Below are positions 1 through 11,077 of a stretch of DNA of 55,773 bases, piece by piece. Position 1 is the stretch's first letter, and each line of letters begins with the position of its first letter. The position numbers and the translations under genes are program-made. The DNA lies in assembly GCA_015039365.1 (NCBI GenBank), contig WION01000347.1:1-55773 (forward strand), written 5' to 3'. Below the pieces are notes generated by a model. That model ran no database searches, was not told the DNA's origin, and worked only from the letters and a program-made list of their open reading frames with translations. Source of the DNA: Amanita rubescens (Eukaryota > Basidiomycota > Agaricomycetes > Agaricales > Amanitaceae).

Positions 1-641
1 TGATCTGGATCCAAAGTCCGCTCTGAATGTGCCGTCCGTCGTTGTTTCCTTGTGTCCGAGACAGAAAGGTTCCTATCTTTTCTATTTTTCTACACGTCCA
101 TGAATAGGCAATGTCTAGAGCTGATTGAGCTGTCTTTCTGACTACATGAGCTGTCCTAATAGGCATGACAAAGATAACTCTTATCCGGTGACCGCTTTAT
201 TCTTCACCAAAGTGTAGAATCAGTCTGTCCGACTAAGACAACTCCGTATTGCCCCCGACATCCACATGCGCATCGCAATCAGCGACATGAGGTGTTGAAG
301 ATGGGTCAGACAGAAATTTCACCTGTGAGATTTAAACATTCTCACTCGTTCAAGTTATACATCTCGTGCGGGCCTCCGGGTCGATCTCGACAACACACCA
401 CTTCAATCGTACATCGCTCCAGTATGGATTTGTATTTGACGAGTCAATTTCCCATCAAGACCGGTGCAATCGTAAATGACACTCTAACGCGGTCCTGATT
501 TTTGGCAACGCAATGCCCCGGCGTCGTATTAGCAAAGGACAACAGCCGCATCGCTGTCAAGAAATGTCCGGCGGCGCATATAGAACCGGAAACATCGACT
601 GTCAATAATGACTCGATAGTCGATTATGGTGGCACTACCGT
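1..641. other. Region without recognised gene
   Basis: I see no convincing coding exon, RNA gene or repeat here. The reading frames are short and lack recognisable motifs. The region leads into the relic frame that starts near 642. Confidence 0.4.
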
Positions 642-1381
642 TTGTGCCTTGATGATATCTCCGAATATCGCCGCTGTAAATATACTATTACGGCGGACCG
701 TTGGAAGATACCAAAAAGACGAAGCGTCAGTGAGAGGTTCAGGATACAGTTTCTAGCTCTGCTACTTCGAGAGCAGGAAATTAGGAAATTAAAGGCATCA
801 TTACATTTACAATGGTTTAAAGAGCTGTTCTCAATTGAACGTGACCTAATTATAGCGTCCGACGATCCTCGGATTACGAGTGCGATTTTAAAGCCCGCTC
901 GGACAGTTCCACAGCCCAACATCATTGCCGCCTTCATCGTCTTTGACATACGCCATTCGATATTCGATATGCCTCACGACTTAAACTGGGATATTATATC
1001 TCACAACTGTCGGACATTGCACCCCTGACAACTCACGAGTAATGGAAGCCTCGTATTAGCCTGTTCATATTTATCCGGGTAGCAACTATCATATGCTGTA
1101 AGCTGTGTATAGTTGGTGCTGTATCGAGCTACAAAAAGGCGCAATTCAAAGCATGTTATGCATCATGTTTGTTTCAAGACCACCTCCTTCAAGCAACCAA
1201 CAAGAGCGTAGGTCATTCGACTCGACCATACGTGACCATGCTAAACATTATTGACACAGCGTCGAACCGACGAAACCTCAACAACGTTGTCCGCCGTCAG
1301 CATTTGGGAAATATTGATTATTTCGACAAATGGAACGGGCGTTTGTGGGTATCCACTGTACAAAGTCAGTCTCTTGGATAA
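642..1381 (+). pseudogene. Relic reading frame of unknown family (repeat copy A), interrupted
   Basis: A frame running from about 642 to 998 reads like real protein sequence. It includes the segments SIERDLIIASDDPRI and FDMPHDLNWDII. The same frame continues at 1258-1381 as a C-terminus containing DYFDKWNGRLWVST and ending in QSQSLG plus stop. The two halves are separated by about 260 bp (999-1257) that is absent from the related copies at 3258-3600 and 3601-4180, where the flanking sequence is contiguous. No ATG start is visible upstream. I do not recognise the family. It may be the 3' end of a transposon-borne or host gene amplified with the repeat. Confidence 0.35.
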
Positions 1382-1790
1382 CATGACCGTTGTTCACCGA
1401 AACTAACTGTGGCACAGTTGGAGGAACAGAGCACGGCAATGGCCAAGCTGGAACAAAGAGTGCAGCTCGAGAGCTCGCCGCGTATGATGCTTTACGAAAA
1501 TTTGATCCCCGGCTGTAGGATCTGACGACACCATCGCAAACACGCTCCTACAATACTTCGCTTTATGGGAGTTGTTGACGCAATGGGACGACCTGTCTAT
1601 GCGACCAAACCACGTTATGCCGTCGACTAGCGTGTCTCTCCATGACCAAGTTCTCAATTGACAATGTCGTCTTGGAAACACGAATTGACGCGCATAGAGG
1701 TGTTCATGGATGGAGCGGGCCGGCGCCAATCCCGGCCTTCGTGTATTTATAGGCTCGCGAGACCATGTCAATATACTTACGCGTATTTAA
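919..1790 (+). repeat. Dispersed repeat, copy A
   Basis: The block from about 919 to 998 and 1258 to 1790 is highly similar to 3258-3600 and 3601-4180. Shared landmarks are the GATATGCCTCACGACTT stretch, the reading-frame end at 1379-1381, and a distal part that includes a frame on the opposite strand. Copy A is the longest but carries the 999-1257 insertion. Sequence at 1840-1893, just beyond it, recurs at 6894-6946 (AATAGGGAAGTTTCGA versus TATAGGGAAGTTTCGA). Confidence 0.7.
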
Positions 1791-2027
1791 ATAGATCTCC
1801 TTCTCGAGTTAGCTATGCCAAGTGATATAAAAGGAGTCTAGTCAAGGTCATAATAGGGAAGTTTCGAGTCGCTATCATTACATGCAATATCTAGGTATGA
1901 GTCTTCGCACTAAAGTAAGCTTGATTCAGACGTCGGTGAAAGGGCGTCACGAGGTCACATGAGTCCAGCTTTTTGTCTGGCAGCAGCTCCTCTCTAGAAC
2001 CCTCCACCTTACTGGTTGCGGGTGATA

Positions 2028-2851
2028 ATGTTCACAGCCGCAGAGCAGGCTATTATAGCCAAAGCGTCCCAAGATCTCTATCGATACGAAAGGACCTGCA
2101 CAGAGCACTCAGCCATCTTGCGCAGAGATGTAGAAGCATTGACTAAAGCGCAGCAAGAATACAAAGCAAACTCATTGAACCCAATGGGCTTCATGCCATG
2201 CCGTGACGAATTCGACCGTTACATCGAACATTCGGAGAAGGTGCTCAAGACGGACTGCAGAACTGTGCTCGAGTATGCCGCGTATAAGTTCGACGGTGTG
2301 ATAGTGTTAATCTACTGTTTTCTGTAGCCACCTTCATGTGGTGCATGCTGGTTACTTTCTCTGCCGGCTCTTGATGAGAAAGATGTCTGAACACGGAGAA
2401 CGTGTTTGTCTGGAATTCATTCGTCGCAAAGTGGAGCTCGAGTACGTGCCTGTGTTCTGGTCTAGCCTGCATGCCTATTAACGCCTTCTTAAGCAAACAA
2501 TATCCTTATATATTCCCCCAGTCTCCCGTTGCCATTCACGTCTCATCTGAACCCGCGCCATCTGACTATCCCACCACCCTCCTTGCTAGAGCTTTCAAGT
2601 CGGAAGAGGTCATCAATCTGCCTCGCGTTTCGCTCGAGGAGACGGAGATAATCCAATATCAACATTCTCCGAGGCTGCTTCAGAGGGAGACTTTTGTGTC
2701 CTTCAATGAAGATGAAGCATGCTATGAAGTCTTTCGTATTCCGGCGTTTATCACTGCAGATCAAGAAAAAGTTTTTACGTCGTATATGCCGATGAAGGTC
2801 CTGAAGCGGTGGCTTGTACCAGCGTCAATTTGTTTGACTTTCTTCGTACGT
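2028..2851 (+). CDS. Hypothetical protein, intron structure unresolved
   Basis: Two stretches look coding. The first starts at ATG 2028 (MFTAAEQAIIAKASQDLYRY) and runs to about 2295 as an amphipathic, helical, charged sequence. The second spans about 2521-2850 (including NLPRVSLEETEII and AFITADQEKVFTSY) and is followed by a good donor (GTACGT at 2851). A middle exon around 2383-2450 is possible. I could not find one splice pattern that keeps frame across all parts, so the model is provisional. It may be a relic. No domain is recognised. The start was chosen as the first ATG of the helical frame. Confidence 0.35.
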
Positions 2852-3257
2852 CAGAGCGGGTTCTTAAAACCTAATGACTTTTTTCCTGTTTGTGGCAAGC
2901 TAATGATAGTCAATTACATAATTGTCTGTTCGTTGACTTTTGTTTTTGTTTTTGTGCCGTGGGGGCAAGGGTACAGGGCAGCAGGTTCAAGGTAGTAGCA
3001 GGGCCAGTGTAAGAGCATTCGCCGTGCTGTCTGTTGGGATTAGTAAGATTGGCAACTCGAGAGTTTGATCCAGTATTAGCCGACATAGAGTCTAAGCCCT
3101 GGCGATAGAAGGTGAGGTAGACCATAGAAGGCAAACAAATTCGAAAGAAAAGGGTGCTTCAATAGGATGTTGTCAGGTTTCGTATTCGGTATAGTATGAC
3201 GTAGATTTAGGAAACGAGTGGGAGCAATCGACCGTGGGAAAGTATATGTCAGCCAAA

Positions 3258-3600
3258 CATCATTAATCATTGCTGCCTTCATCGATACGATATGCCTCAC
3301 GACTTTAACTGGGAATCCCAGTTAAAGTCTGGGATATTATAGCGTCGAACCAACGAAACCTCCGCAACGTTGTCCGACACTGTCAGCATTTGGGAGATAT
3401 TGATTATTTCGATAAATGGAACGGGCGTTTGTGGGTATCTACTGTACAAAGTCAGTCTCTTGGATAACATGACCGTTGTTCACCGAAACTAACTGTGGCA
3501 CAGTTGGAGGAACAGAGCACGGCAATGGCCAAGCAGGAACAAAGAGTGCAGCTCGAGAGCTCGCCGCGTATGATGCTTTACAAAAATTTTGATCCCCGGC
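3258..3600 (+). repeat. Dispersed repeat, copy B (truncated, tandem with copy C)
   Basis: This copy repeats copy A up to the CTTTACAAAAATTTTGATCC segment and then runs directly into the start of copy C at about 3601. It carries the relic frame ending near 3466. A 20 bp insertion creates a perfect palindrome at 3301-3329. Confidence 0.7.
3301..3329. repeat. Perfect inverted repeat, two 14 bp arms with 1 bp spacer
   Basis: GACTTTAACTGGGA is followed by one A and then its exact reverse complement TCCCAGTTAAAGTC. Copies A and C have only the left arm here, so the right arm was added in copy B by a local inverted duplication. Confidence 0.9.
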
Positions 3601-4180
3601 GTGACATACGCCATTCGATATTCGATATGCCTCACGACTTTAACTGGGATATTATAGCGTCGAACCAACTAAACCTCCGCAACGTTGTCCGACACCATCA
3701 GCATTTGGGAGATATTGATTATTTCGACAAATGGAACGGGCGTTTGTGGGTATCTACTGTACAAAGTCAGTCTCTTGGATAACATGACCGTTGTTCACCG
3801 AAACTAACTGTGGCGCAGTTGGAGGAATAGAGCACGGCCATGGACAAGGAGGAACAAAGAGCGTAGCTCGAGAGATCGCCGCGTATAATGCTTTACAAAA
3901 ATTTGATCCCCGGCGGTAGGATCTGGAGGGCATGACGACACCATCGCAAACACGCTCCTACAATACTTCGCTTTATGGGAGTTGTTGACGCAATGGGACG
4001 ACCTGTCTATGCGACCAAACCACGTTATGCCATCGACTAGCGTGTCTCTCCATGACCAAGTTCTCAACAGACAATGTCGTCTTGGCGGAAACACAAATTG
4101 ACGCGCATAGATGTGCTCATGGATGCGGCGGGCCAATCCTGGCCTTCATGTATTTATAGGCTCACGAGACCATATGTGTC
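3601..4180 (+). repeat. Dispersed repeat, copy C
   Basis: This copy matches copy A without the 999-1257 insertion. The relic frame ends with QSQSLG and a stop at 3780-3782. The distal half (3800-4180) matches 1400-1777, with small indels such as GAGGGCATGACGAC against TGACGAC. Confidence 0.7.
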
Positions 4181-4238
4181 AATATATTATCAGGGTATTG
4201 TTTTTTCCGATTTATATAATTTGCCAGAACAAACATTG

Positions 4239-4403
4239 TATGTAGGGGGTCCGAGGTCGCGAGGCCACTAGTACAGATTCTAAAATCAGAAAGGCATAAA
4301 AGTTCAAGTCCCGCTGATGGGAACAGCTGGCACGTCGGCTCGATGCTTATAAACAGTTCTAAAATGCTTTACGGAGAGTCATCCATTATCTTTTTTTTTT
4401 TTT
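4239..4403 (+). mobile_element. SINE-like insertion with tRNA-like head in the F-box gene leader
   Basis: The leader of the F-box gene at 7287 contains GGTATTGTTT...GGAACAAACCTTTTTTTCC without interruption. The corresponding leader here (from about 4193) is homologous up to AGAACAAACATTG and resumes after a T-run at 4391. Between them sits about 165 bp whose 5' part resembles a tRNA of Leu/Ser type: a GGTCGCGAGGCCACTAG A-box-like block, an anticodon-arm-like CAGATTCTAAAATCAG and a TTCAAGTCCC B-box-like block. The insert ends in 13 T. CATTG at 4234-4238 and 4404-4408 may be a target-site duplication. The arms do not pair well, so it is not a functional tRNA. Confidence 0.45.
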
Positions 4404-4436
4404 CATTGCCTGCGTTGTACTGCGCATTGAATAACC

Positions 4437-6111
4437 ATGTCGCCCACAACTGCAACGAGTTGCGCCTTACAATGCCCCGAATTGCTTCGACTTATATGTA
4501 AACAAATCGGAACCGATGACAAGTGGACGCTTTCCCGACTCTACCTGACGTGTAGAAGCTTTATGGAGCCAGCGCTTGACGAATTGTGGTACAAATTGGA
4601 TAACCTTGATCCGTTGGTGCGCTGTATGGACAACGACCTGGTGGAACGGGTAAAAAAAAAGGGGGTAGTTACCCTCGTGAGTAACTGTTTCCCTGGCACT
4701 ACTCGTTTGAATTTAACGTCGTCAACTGTAGTCTTTTCAAAGATCGATGCTCGCCAGCGATTGGGAACGCTTTGAAGTAGCAGCAGCACGTGTCCGTGTT
4801 CTTGAATATTCATCTAATCCACGCGCCGGCGGTAGATTCGCGATGTCGATCTACAAGCTTGACTGTAGCATCTTCCGGTCGTTCGCTTGCGCTGCCCGTG
4901 GAAGAACGGGGCTGTTGCCACGACTCCAAGAATTGACTTGGACGGCGATCGATGATGAAATATATCCGTATATTTCTCTCTTCCTCTCACCAACCATAAC
5001 TAGCCTGGAAATCGATGCGTCAGGCAAGGAGCTAGCATCAGAAAGGATGCGATTTTCTCTGTTGGAATCCTTGGCCTCGCAATGTCCTTCTTTACGCTCA
5101 CTGAAACTGAGGGGGGGCCCGGGGCTTGACGGCCAGGTAACCTCTTGGAGAATTTTATTCTCTAGATACTCTGCAAATGCCTGCGCATCATTCGGCCTAT
5201 GGAAAACTTTAAGCTCTCTCTGTCTGGACCACATAGATCTCAGAACTCTCACAGAGGTCCTCGCCACACTTCCGGCATTGATGAAGCTCAAGTTATCCTG
5301 TTGTCAAACCATCACTGATTTGCCGTTGGCGCCAAGCAGGGTACAAGGCTTTCCTGTGCTCCAACATCTTTGCATGGAGGACTGCGACATGGACAGTTGC
5401 TTGTATGTCCTGAAGCGAATGTCCTATGGCACACCTCTCGTACACTTGGAACTAAGCTTCAAGGGATTGCCTAGCGAATACCGATGGCACGAATTATTCA
5501 ACAATATGACCGCGGTCATATCGCACGATAGCCTTTCCATTGTGCATTTTTCGGTGACCGATCCGATTCTGGATGAGGGCGAACAGGAAGTTCTAATGGA
5601 CTTTCAAACGATATCCCCTCTCCTTCACTTTCGACATATATCCGAGTTCAAGCACACGGGTTTTTGCTTCCTTGATTTTGACGACGGAGACGTCGCACTC
5701 ATAGCCAGGGCTTGGCCTCATTTGAAATCGTTCATAATAAGCCACGCACGGTTGCAATTGACGCTTCGCGCTTTCCTTCCCTTTGTGAAGTACTGTCCCG
5801 AACTGGAAGTTCTTGGCATGAAGATAGATGTGACCAATGTCGACGATTATGAAGAGAGGCCTGCGAGGGGGTCGTTGGGCACTGGACTCCGGGAATTGAT
5901 GATTTTCGATTCACCGATTGATGATCCACCTCGTGTTGCTGCCTTCATTTCGGACATATTTCCGAAGGTGGCGAGGATAGATTTTACCACTTTCAAAAGC
6001 CTGTCAGTCTCTACGGAGTACCAGACACACTGGACAAATTGGATAGAAGTTGAGAGATTGATCCCAATATTCGCGGCTGTTCGGGGGCGGGAAGCAAATC
6101 ATACGTCCTAG
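4437..6111 (+). CDS. F-box/LRR-like protein, paralog 1
   Basis: Two exons (4437-4676 and 4732-6111) joined by a 55 bp GTGAGT...TAG phase-0 intron give 539 aa. The F-box lies at about residues 10-60 (CPELLRLICKQIG, LYLTCRSFMEPALDELWYKL). The remainder is a leucine-rich array with conserved segments such as QTISPLLHFRHISEFKHT and HCP/YCPELEVLGM. Such proteins are expected to join SCF ubiquitin ligases through the F-box and bind targets through the LRR face; that role is inferred. Paralogs at 7287, 11078 and 16914 have the same intron position and near-equal length, which supports the start and splice sites. The frame is complete. The 5' leader carries a SINE-like insertion. Confidence 0.85.
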
Positions 6112-7286
6112 ATCCGAATCCTAGCCGTTTGCATCGATCGCCTGTTTTCAAGAGTGGTATGCTTAACAAGTTACAAAATAAAAAGACAATCGATCGATTA
6201 TCAGAGCGTTCTTCAGTCTCTTTGACTGTGTCGGTTCGAAAAGTTCTTATTTATGGATTTTGTATGTCGGGGTTTCCCCAACATCGTTTATTACTCCTAT
6301 TATTCTTCCGCGAGTAAGTCATCAGACGATGGAGAACCGAAAGAACACCCGAGGCCCGAGGCACAGCGCGCAACACAAAGACCGCTTGAAACCGTGACAG
6401 GGATACAACACTATTATCGCTTCTTGGCGCTCATCCAAGGACGGACATGTACATGGTACGCTGATAGACGCGTGACTGTATACGCAGAGACAAAGCCTGG
6501 TATGTGGTTCCGATTAGCACGGCATTAAAACCACCGGCTCGGAGCCGAGCCTTTGACAGCTATTTTTGCCATGTTGCCAGGCTACGGGTTCCTGTTCGGT
6601 CCGGCCTGCTACTGTACGGCTCTTTAATCCGTGTTCATCGATGTGATCACCGGTAGATCCAGTTGTCCAGGCGCACTGGCTCAGTGGAAGGTATGTATCG
6701 GATGTATTCGAACCCTCAATCCCTCAGGCTTTTCCAAGCTCCTTCGTTGTGTGGAAATGGCGTCTAACGACCTGGCACGTTTCTCCATGACTTGGCTCTC
6801 GCCAGCCTACATGTTAACTTGACTGTAACGCGGATTAGCATAGAAGCACTCGTTGGTGCAATGGATCAATCTCCCGCCTTTGAAATGCTATGGATTCGGT
6901 CAAGACGATTATAGGGAAGTTTCGATTCGCTATTACATGCAACATAATGCCAATTTGTCACTAATGCATTGAGTAGAATACTCTTTGCGCGTTGCCTGGC
7001 CTAATAGTAATACTCGATGAATACTACTATGCGTAAGCAGTATTACTGTAGCGCGGCCTACTCTTATCAACTGATCTGTTCAGCTCCAAGCATTACTTAA
7101 GGGCCTGTGCGGGAGGGAACCGAAATTTGGGGAAGGTAAAGGGAGTTAGCCGAAAACCCACGGAAAGTGAATAGTAGTGATGCGGATGTCGGCATATCTG
7201 TATATCAGGGGTATTGTTTGACCCTCCGATTTCATATAGTCCGCACGGAACAAACCTTTTTTTCCCGCATTTCCTCCCGAATAATC
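6112..7286. other. Intergenic region between F-box paralogs 1 and 2
   Basis: No gene was recognised. At 6846-6906 a segment beginning GCACTCGTTGGTGCAATGGA resembles the 5' half of a tRNA-Arg, without a convincing T-arm, so it is at most a relic. The stretch at 6894-6946 is shared with 1840-1893. At 6671-6730 a block (GGCTCAGTGG, GTATGTA, TTCGAACCCTCAAT) weakly resembles 9940-10000. From about 7208 the F-box leader sequence shared with paralog 1 begins. Confidence 0.4.
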
Positions 7287-8949
7287 ATGCCGCCCACAAC
7301 CGCGACGCATCGCGCATTACAAGCCAACGAAATAGTCCGCCTGATATGTCAAGAAATCGGGACATTCGGGACTTATGAAAGGCGTACATTGTTCCGACTT
7401 TGCCTGACGTGCAGAAATTTTGTGGAACCGGCGCTTGACGTGTTATGGTACAAACTGGATAGCCTTTATCCGTTATTGCACTGTTTGCCCAGTGACCTTT
7501 GCAGCGAAGAAGTGACAGTGGTAGAGCGTTCACGACAAGTGAAATATACCCTGGTGAGTATCGTCTTTTCTTTACTTCTTTGATCTTCACAATCAGCTGC
7601 AGTCTTTTCAAAGGTCAATGCTAGCGAGCGATTGGGAAAGCATTGAAGCAGCGGCTGCGCGTGTCCACATTCTCAACTATACCCAAAAGCAGCGTGATGT
7701 CTACCAGGTTGATTCTAACATCTTTCCATCGCTCGCTTGTGCCGCGCCCGGAAGAACAGGGCTGCTTCCACGACTCCAGAAACTGACTTGGACACCAACC
7801 AATGATATATATCCATATATATTTCTCTTCCTCTCGCCAACCATAAAAGATTTGACTATTTCTGTGGCAACTGGGAACATAGCATCCGATCGGATGCGGT
7901 TTTCTTTGTTGGCATCGTTGACCTCGCAATGTCCTTCTATGTGCTCGCTGCGACTGGATGCAGGAAACCTTCAGGACCCTGTACCCTCTTGGAGAGATTT
8001 ATTCTCCGGATCCTCTGCAAGTGCCTTCGCATCGCTCAGCCTATGGAGAGCCTTAGGTTCTCTCTCTCTGCAAAACATGGACATCGGTATTCTCATTGGT
8101 GTCCTTGTCACACTTCCAGCGTTAACCAAGCTCGAGTTATATTGGTGTCAGATTTCTGATCCAACGTCGCCAAGTAGCGTCACAACAGGTTTTCCCGTGC
8201 TCCAACACCTTGGCATGTATCACTGCAATATGGACATTACCTTACATGTCTTTAAGCGCATGTCTGGCACGCCTCTTGTATGCTTAGACTTAAGCGTCGC
8301 GGCGAGGCCTAGTGAATCCCGGTGGGCCGAATTGTTCAACTATATACAGGAAGGCATATCGCATGATAGCCTTGCTGCTGTGTCTTTTGCCGTAGATCAT
8401 GATTATCCCTTGTGGATAGCAGCGGACAGGGACCGAATTACTTGGACCTTTCAAACGATATCTCCTCTACTTCATTTTCGAAACATATCCGAGTTCAAGC
8501 ATAGCCGTTTCTGCATCCTTGACCTTGAAGATAACGACGTCGCATCCATAGCAAGGGCTTGGCCTCGTCTAAAATCCTTTATAATACACTCTGCGCACGC
8601 TGTGCGATCGCGATTGACTCTTCACGCTCTCCTTCCGCTTGCAAAGCATTGTCCTAAACTAGAAATTCTTGCCATGGCGATAAACGCCACCAGAATTGGC
8701 ACATACAGAGAAAAGCCTGGGAGGGGATTTTGTGGTATGAGACTCCGGGAATTGCTTGTGTTCAATTCGCCGATCTGGGATTCCGAGTTGCCTCACTTTG
8801 CAGCCTTTATTTCGGACATATTTCCAAATGTGAGGGTATCATCTGACGGGGTTTATTCGTCACGGTATTATCAGGTCAACATGATGATCCCGGCATTTGT
8901 GGAAGTTCGGAGGCAGGAAGCAAATCATAGGTCCAGATCTGAGTCATAG
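7287..8949 (+). CDS. F-box/LRR-like protein, paralog 2
   Basis: Exons 7287-7553 and 7603-8949 with a 49 bp phase-0 intron (GTGAGT...GCAG) give 537 aa. The start ATG 7287 aligns with that of the other paralogs (MPPTTATHRALQ). An upstream in-frame extension exists but lacks conservation. The F-box is at about residues 12-65 (LTCRNFVEPALDVLWYKLD), followed by LRR-like repeats with the family landmarks LLPRLQKLTWTP, FQTISPLLHFRNISEFKHS and RAWPRLKSFII. It lies head-to-tail with paralog 1 and is separated by 1.2 kb. The LRR region differs from paralog 1 mainly between the conserved blocks. A role as SCF substrate receptor is inferred from the family. Confidence 0.85.
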
Positions 8950-11077
8950 TCACAGTCATTTGTGTCACCGTTTGGGAGAAACACGAAAGTGGCATATTTA
9001 GTTTAACAAACAATCATTGGGTTATTAAAGTAATCGATGCTCCCTTCTTCAACTTCTTTGAATTCGCGAGACGGTGACTCACGCTTATTTACGTTATATG
9101 AATTATGTTCCTGGGCGATTCGAACTTCCGAACAGCTGTTATCACACTTCAGCAAGTAGATAATGGAGGATCAGAAGAGCAGCCGACTCGGAGTCCCGCC
9201 GCTGAATCAGTGCGCATTGCACAGACCACTGAACCATTACGAGGACATAGTACCAATCAGAGCTATAGTACGAGCGATCCATGTCAGGACTTTGCACCCC
9301 ATTAAGTGCCATGCGGACACACTTATCGATATGGGCATTGAACAAAACCACTGCATCGCCTCATCCCCGTGGATCGTCCCAAGGGCAGCTCGCAAAAGTT
9401 GGGTGGATTAATGGAGCGCTATTGGACCGTCGCGTAATGCATCTCCAATATGATTCAGACTCTATGTATTGTTTACGGGGTTGACGCGCATTGCGGCGTA
9501 GGTATTGCGGTGGTCTGAGATTGGTTCTGGATTGAGTTACTAGATGCTAGTGGGTAGGAAAAGGCACTGTTACTAACCGCTCGAGAGTACGTTTGTCGTG
9601 TCAGAGGGTGCCGCTGCTGCGCATGCGACCATTATTGTTGACGTAGGGTTTGGACTCAGCGAATTGGCATGGGATTCTCTGCACCATCATGTCAGCTCCC
9701 TGGCGGGTAAGCCTGATAACTAAACATTCAGAAATACAGACTTACATTCACGAGAATTGCCACGGATTAAATCACTGAATCAGGAAGCTGGGCATAAATG
9801 GCTCGTGGCTAAATATGATCGAGCCGATTGGAGCTGACTTCAAAACTTGGACTCAGCTTGGCTCCCGATTGGCTCGGCGAAACCGTGTGTTGCTTAGAAC
9901 GCTCTGCCGTATTCATCTGTGTGGTGCTAGTTGCGGCGTGGCTCAACGGGCAAATCACTGGCAGGTATGTACCAGAAACACTCGAATCCTCAATGCTTCA
10001 GAGTTCCCCAGTTTTACTGATTCCCCCATTTTCATACTAACCAGGAGCTTTGTTCGCTACAGAGGGCGAAGTTTTCTGCATCATCACTCAGCGCAACACT
10101 GCCACCGTTCAGAAGTACAATTGGTGTTGTCCCTGATGACATCCTGATATTCTCTTCCACGCCTTACAGAACTTTCCAGCAACCCTGTCTCAGGTTAATG
10201 CCCAGGGCCGTGGCGTTACTATGCTGGCCTTGTTGTCAAGAGGTGAAGATTACACGCAGCATTTACGTTCGGCTTTCGTCCCGCTCTGGCCTCCGTCGTA
10301 ATCACTTCCACAGCCTGGCGACGATCTGGGTCAATCATGGACAACAAAATCACCGGTCTCAGGCTGCGCATCGTCGCCCTCAAGTTTCACTGACAGTTCC
10401 CCACTGCGGCACCACTGGAATGGCTCAGAAATACCTTCAAACCCAAATACTTCGAGAGTACCTTGTAATCCCGCTACTCCGACCATGTTTTCTGCAAATT
10501 GGGTGAAGAAAGCGAGACAGCCACATCGCGGTAGTGAGTTTTCCTATCCATCAACTATACCTTTCTTCTCACATCCTTGTGAATTTAGACACGAGAACGT
10601 ACCGCTGCCATACGTCATGAAATGTGGATGACGAGTAGACTGCCACCCCTTACGACCTGTAGCCTGATCTTCCTTGCTGCGGCTCCTTGATCTCTTTCTC
10701 ATTTGCTAGTAACTTTGTCAACCCCCATGTCTCATACAGATCGTTTGATGGGTCTTATCATGGAGCAATGTCTCCGACACATCATTTCATATAATAGTTT
10801 GTTACGCAATTGCTCTACGCTTCCGAGTTACCTACTATGAAAACACCTCGTACGTATACGCACTAGGCTGCATTTCATCTTTTCTTCAACTTGCATCCAA
10901 CCTCTACTGAGCTGAAATAACAAATAACATTTCACCTCATTAAGCGATGGGCTATCGCACTGACTAGTATATTGACTCTTTGGTCTCCGTGCGCTTTCCG
11001 TCCGAGTGGAAATAGGGTGACTCGGCGCTCGGCGTTGACATTATTTGCACAGAACAAACATCTTCCCTGCAGTGTGC
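8950..11077. other. 2.1 kb intergenic region, no gene recognised
   Basis: I find no supported gene. Short frames around 9163-9411 and 9815-10500 have no recognisable domain. The segment near 10160-10290 reads in one frame as NAQGRGVTMLALLSRGEDY, which could be a relic exon, but it has no partner exons. A block at 9940-10000 weakly resembles 6671-6730. The F-box leader motif CACAGAACAAACATCTT appears at about 11048-11064. Confidence 0.35.

Noticed and set aside
6846..6906. tRNA-Arg gene (GCACTCGTTGGTGCAATGGA)
   Set aside because: Only the 5' half resembles tRNA-Arg; there is no convincing anticodon arm or T-arm, so it is at most a relic.
9815..10506. Possible gene in the 2.1 kb gap between F-box paralogs
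   Set aside because: Short unrelated frames, no motif and no consistent splice model.
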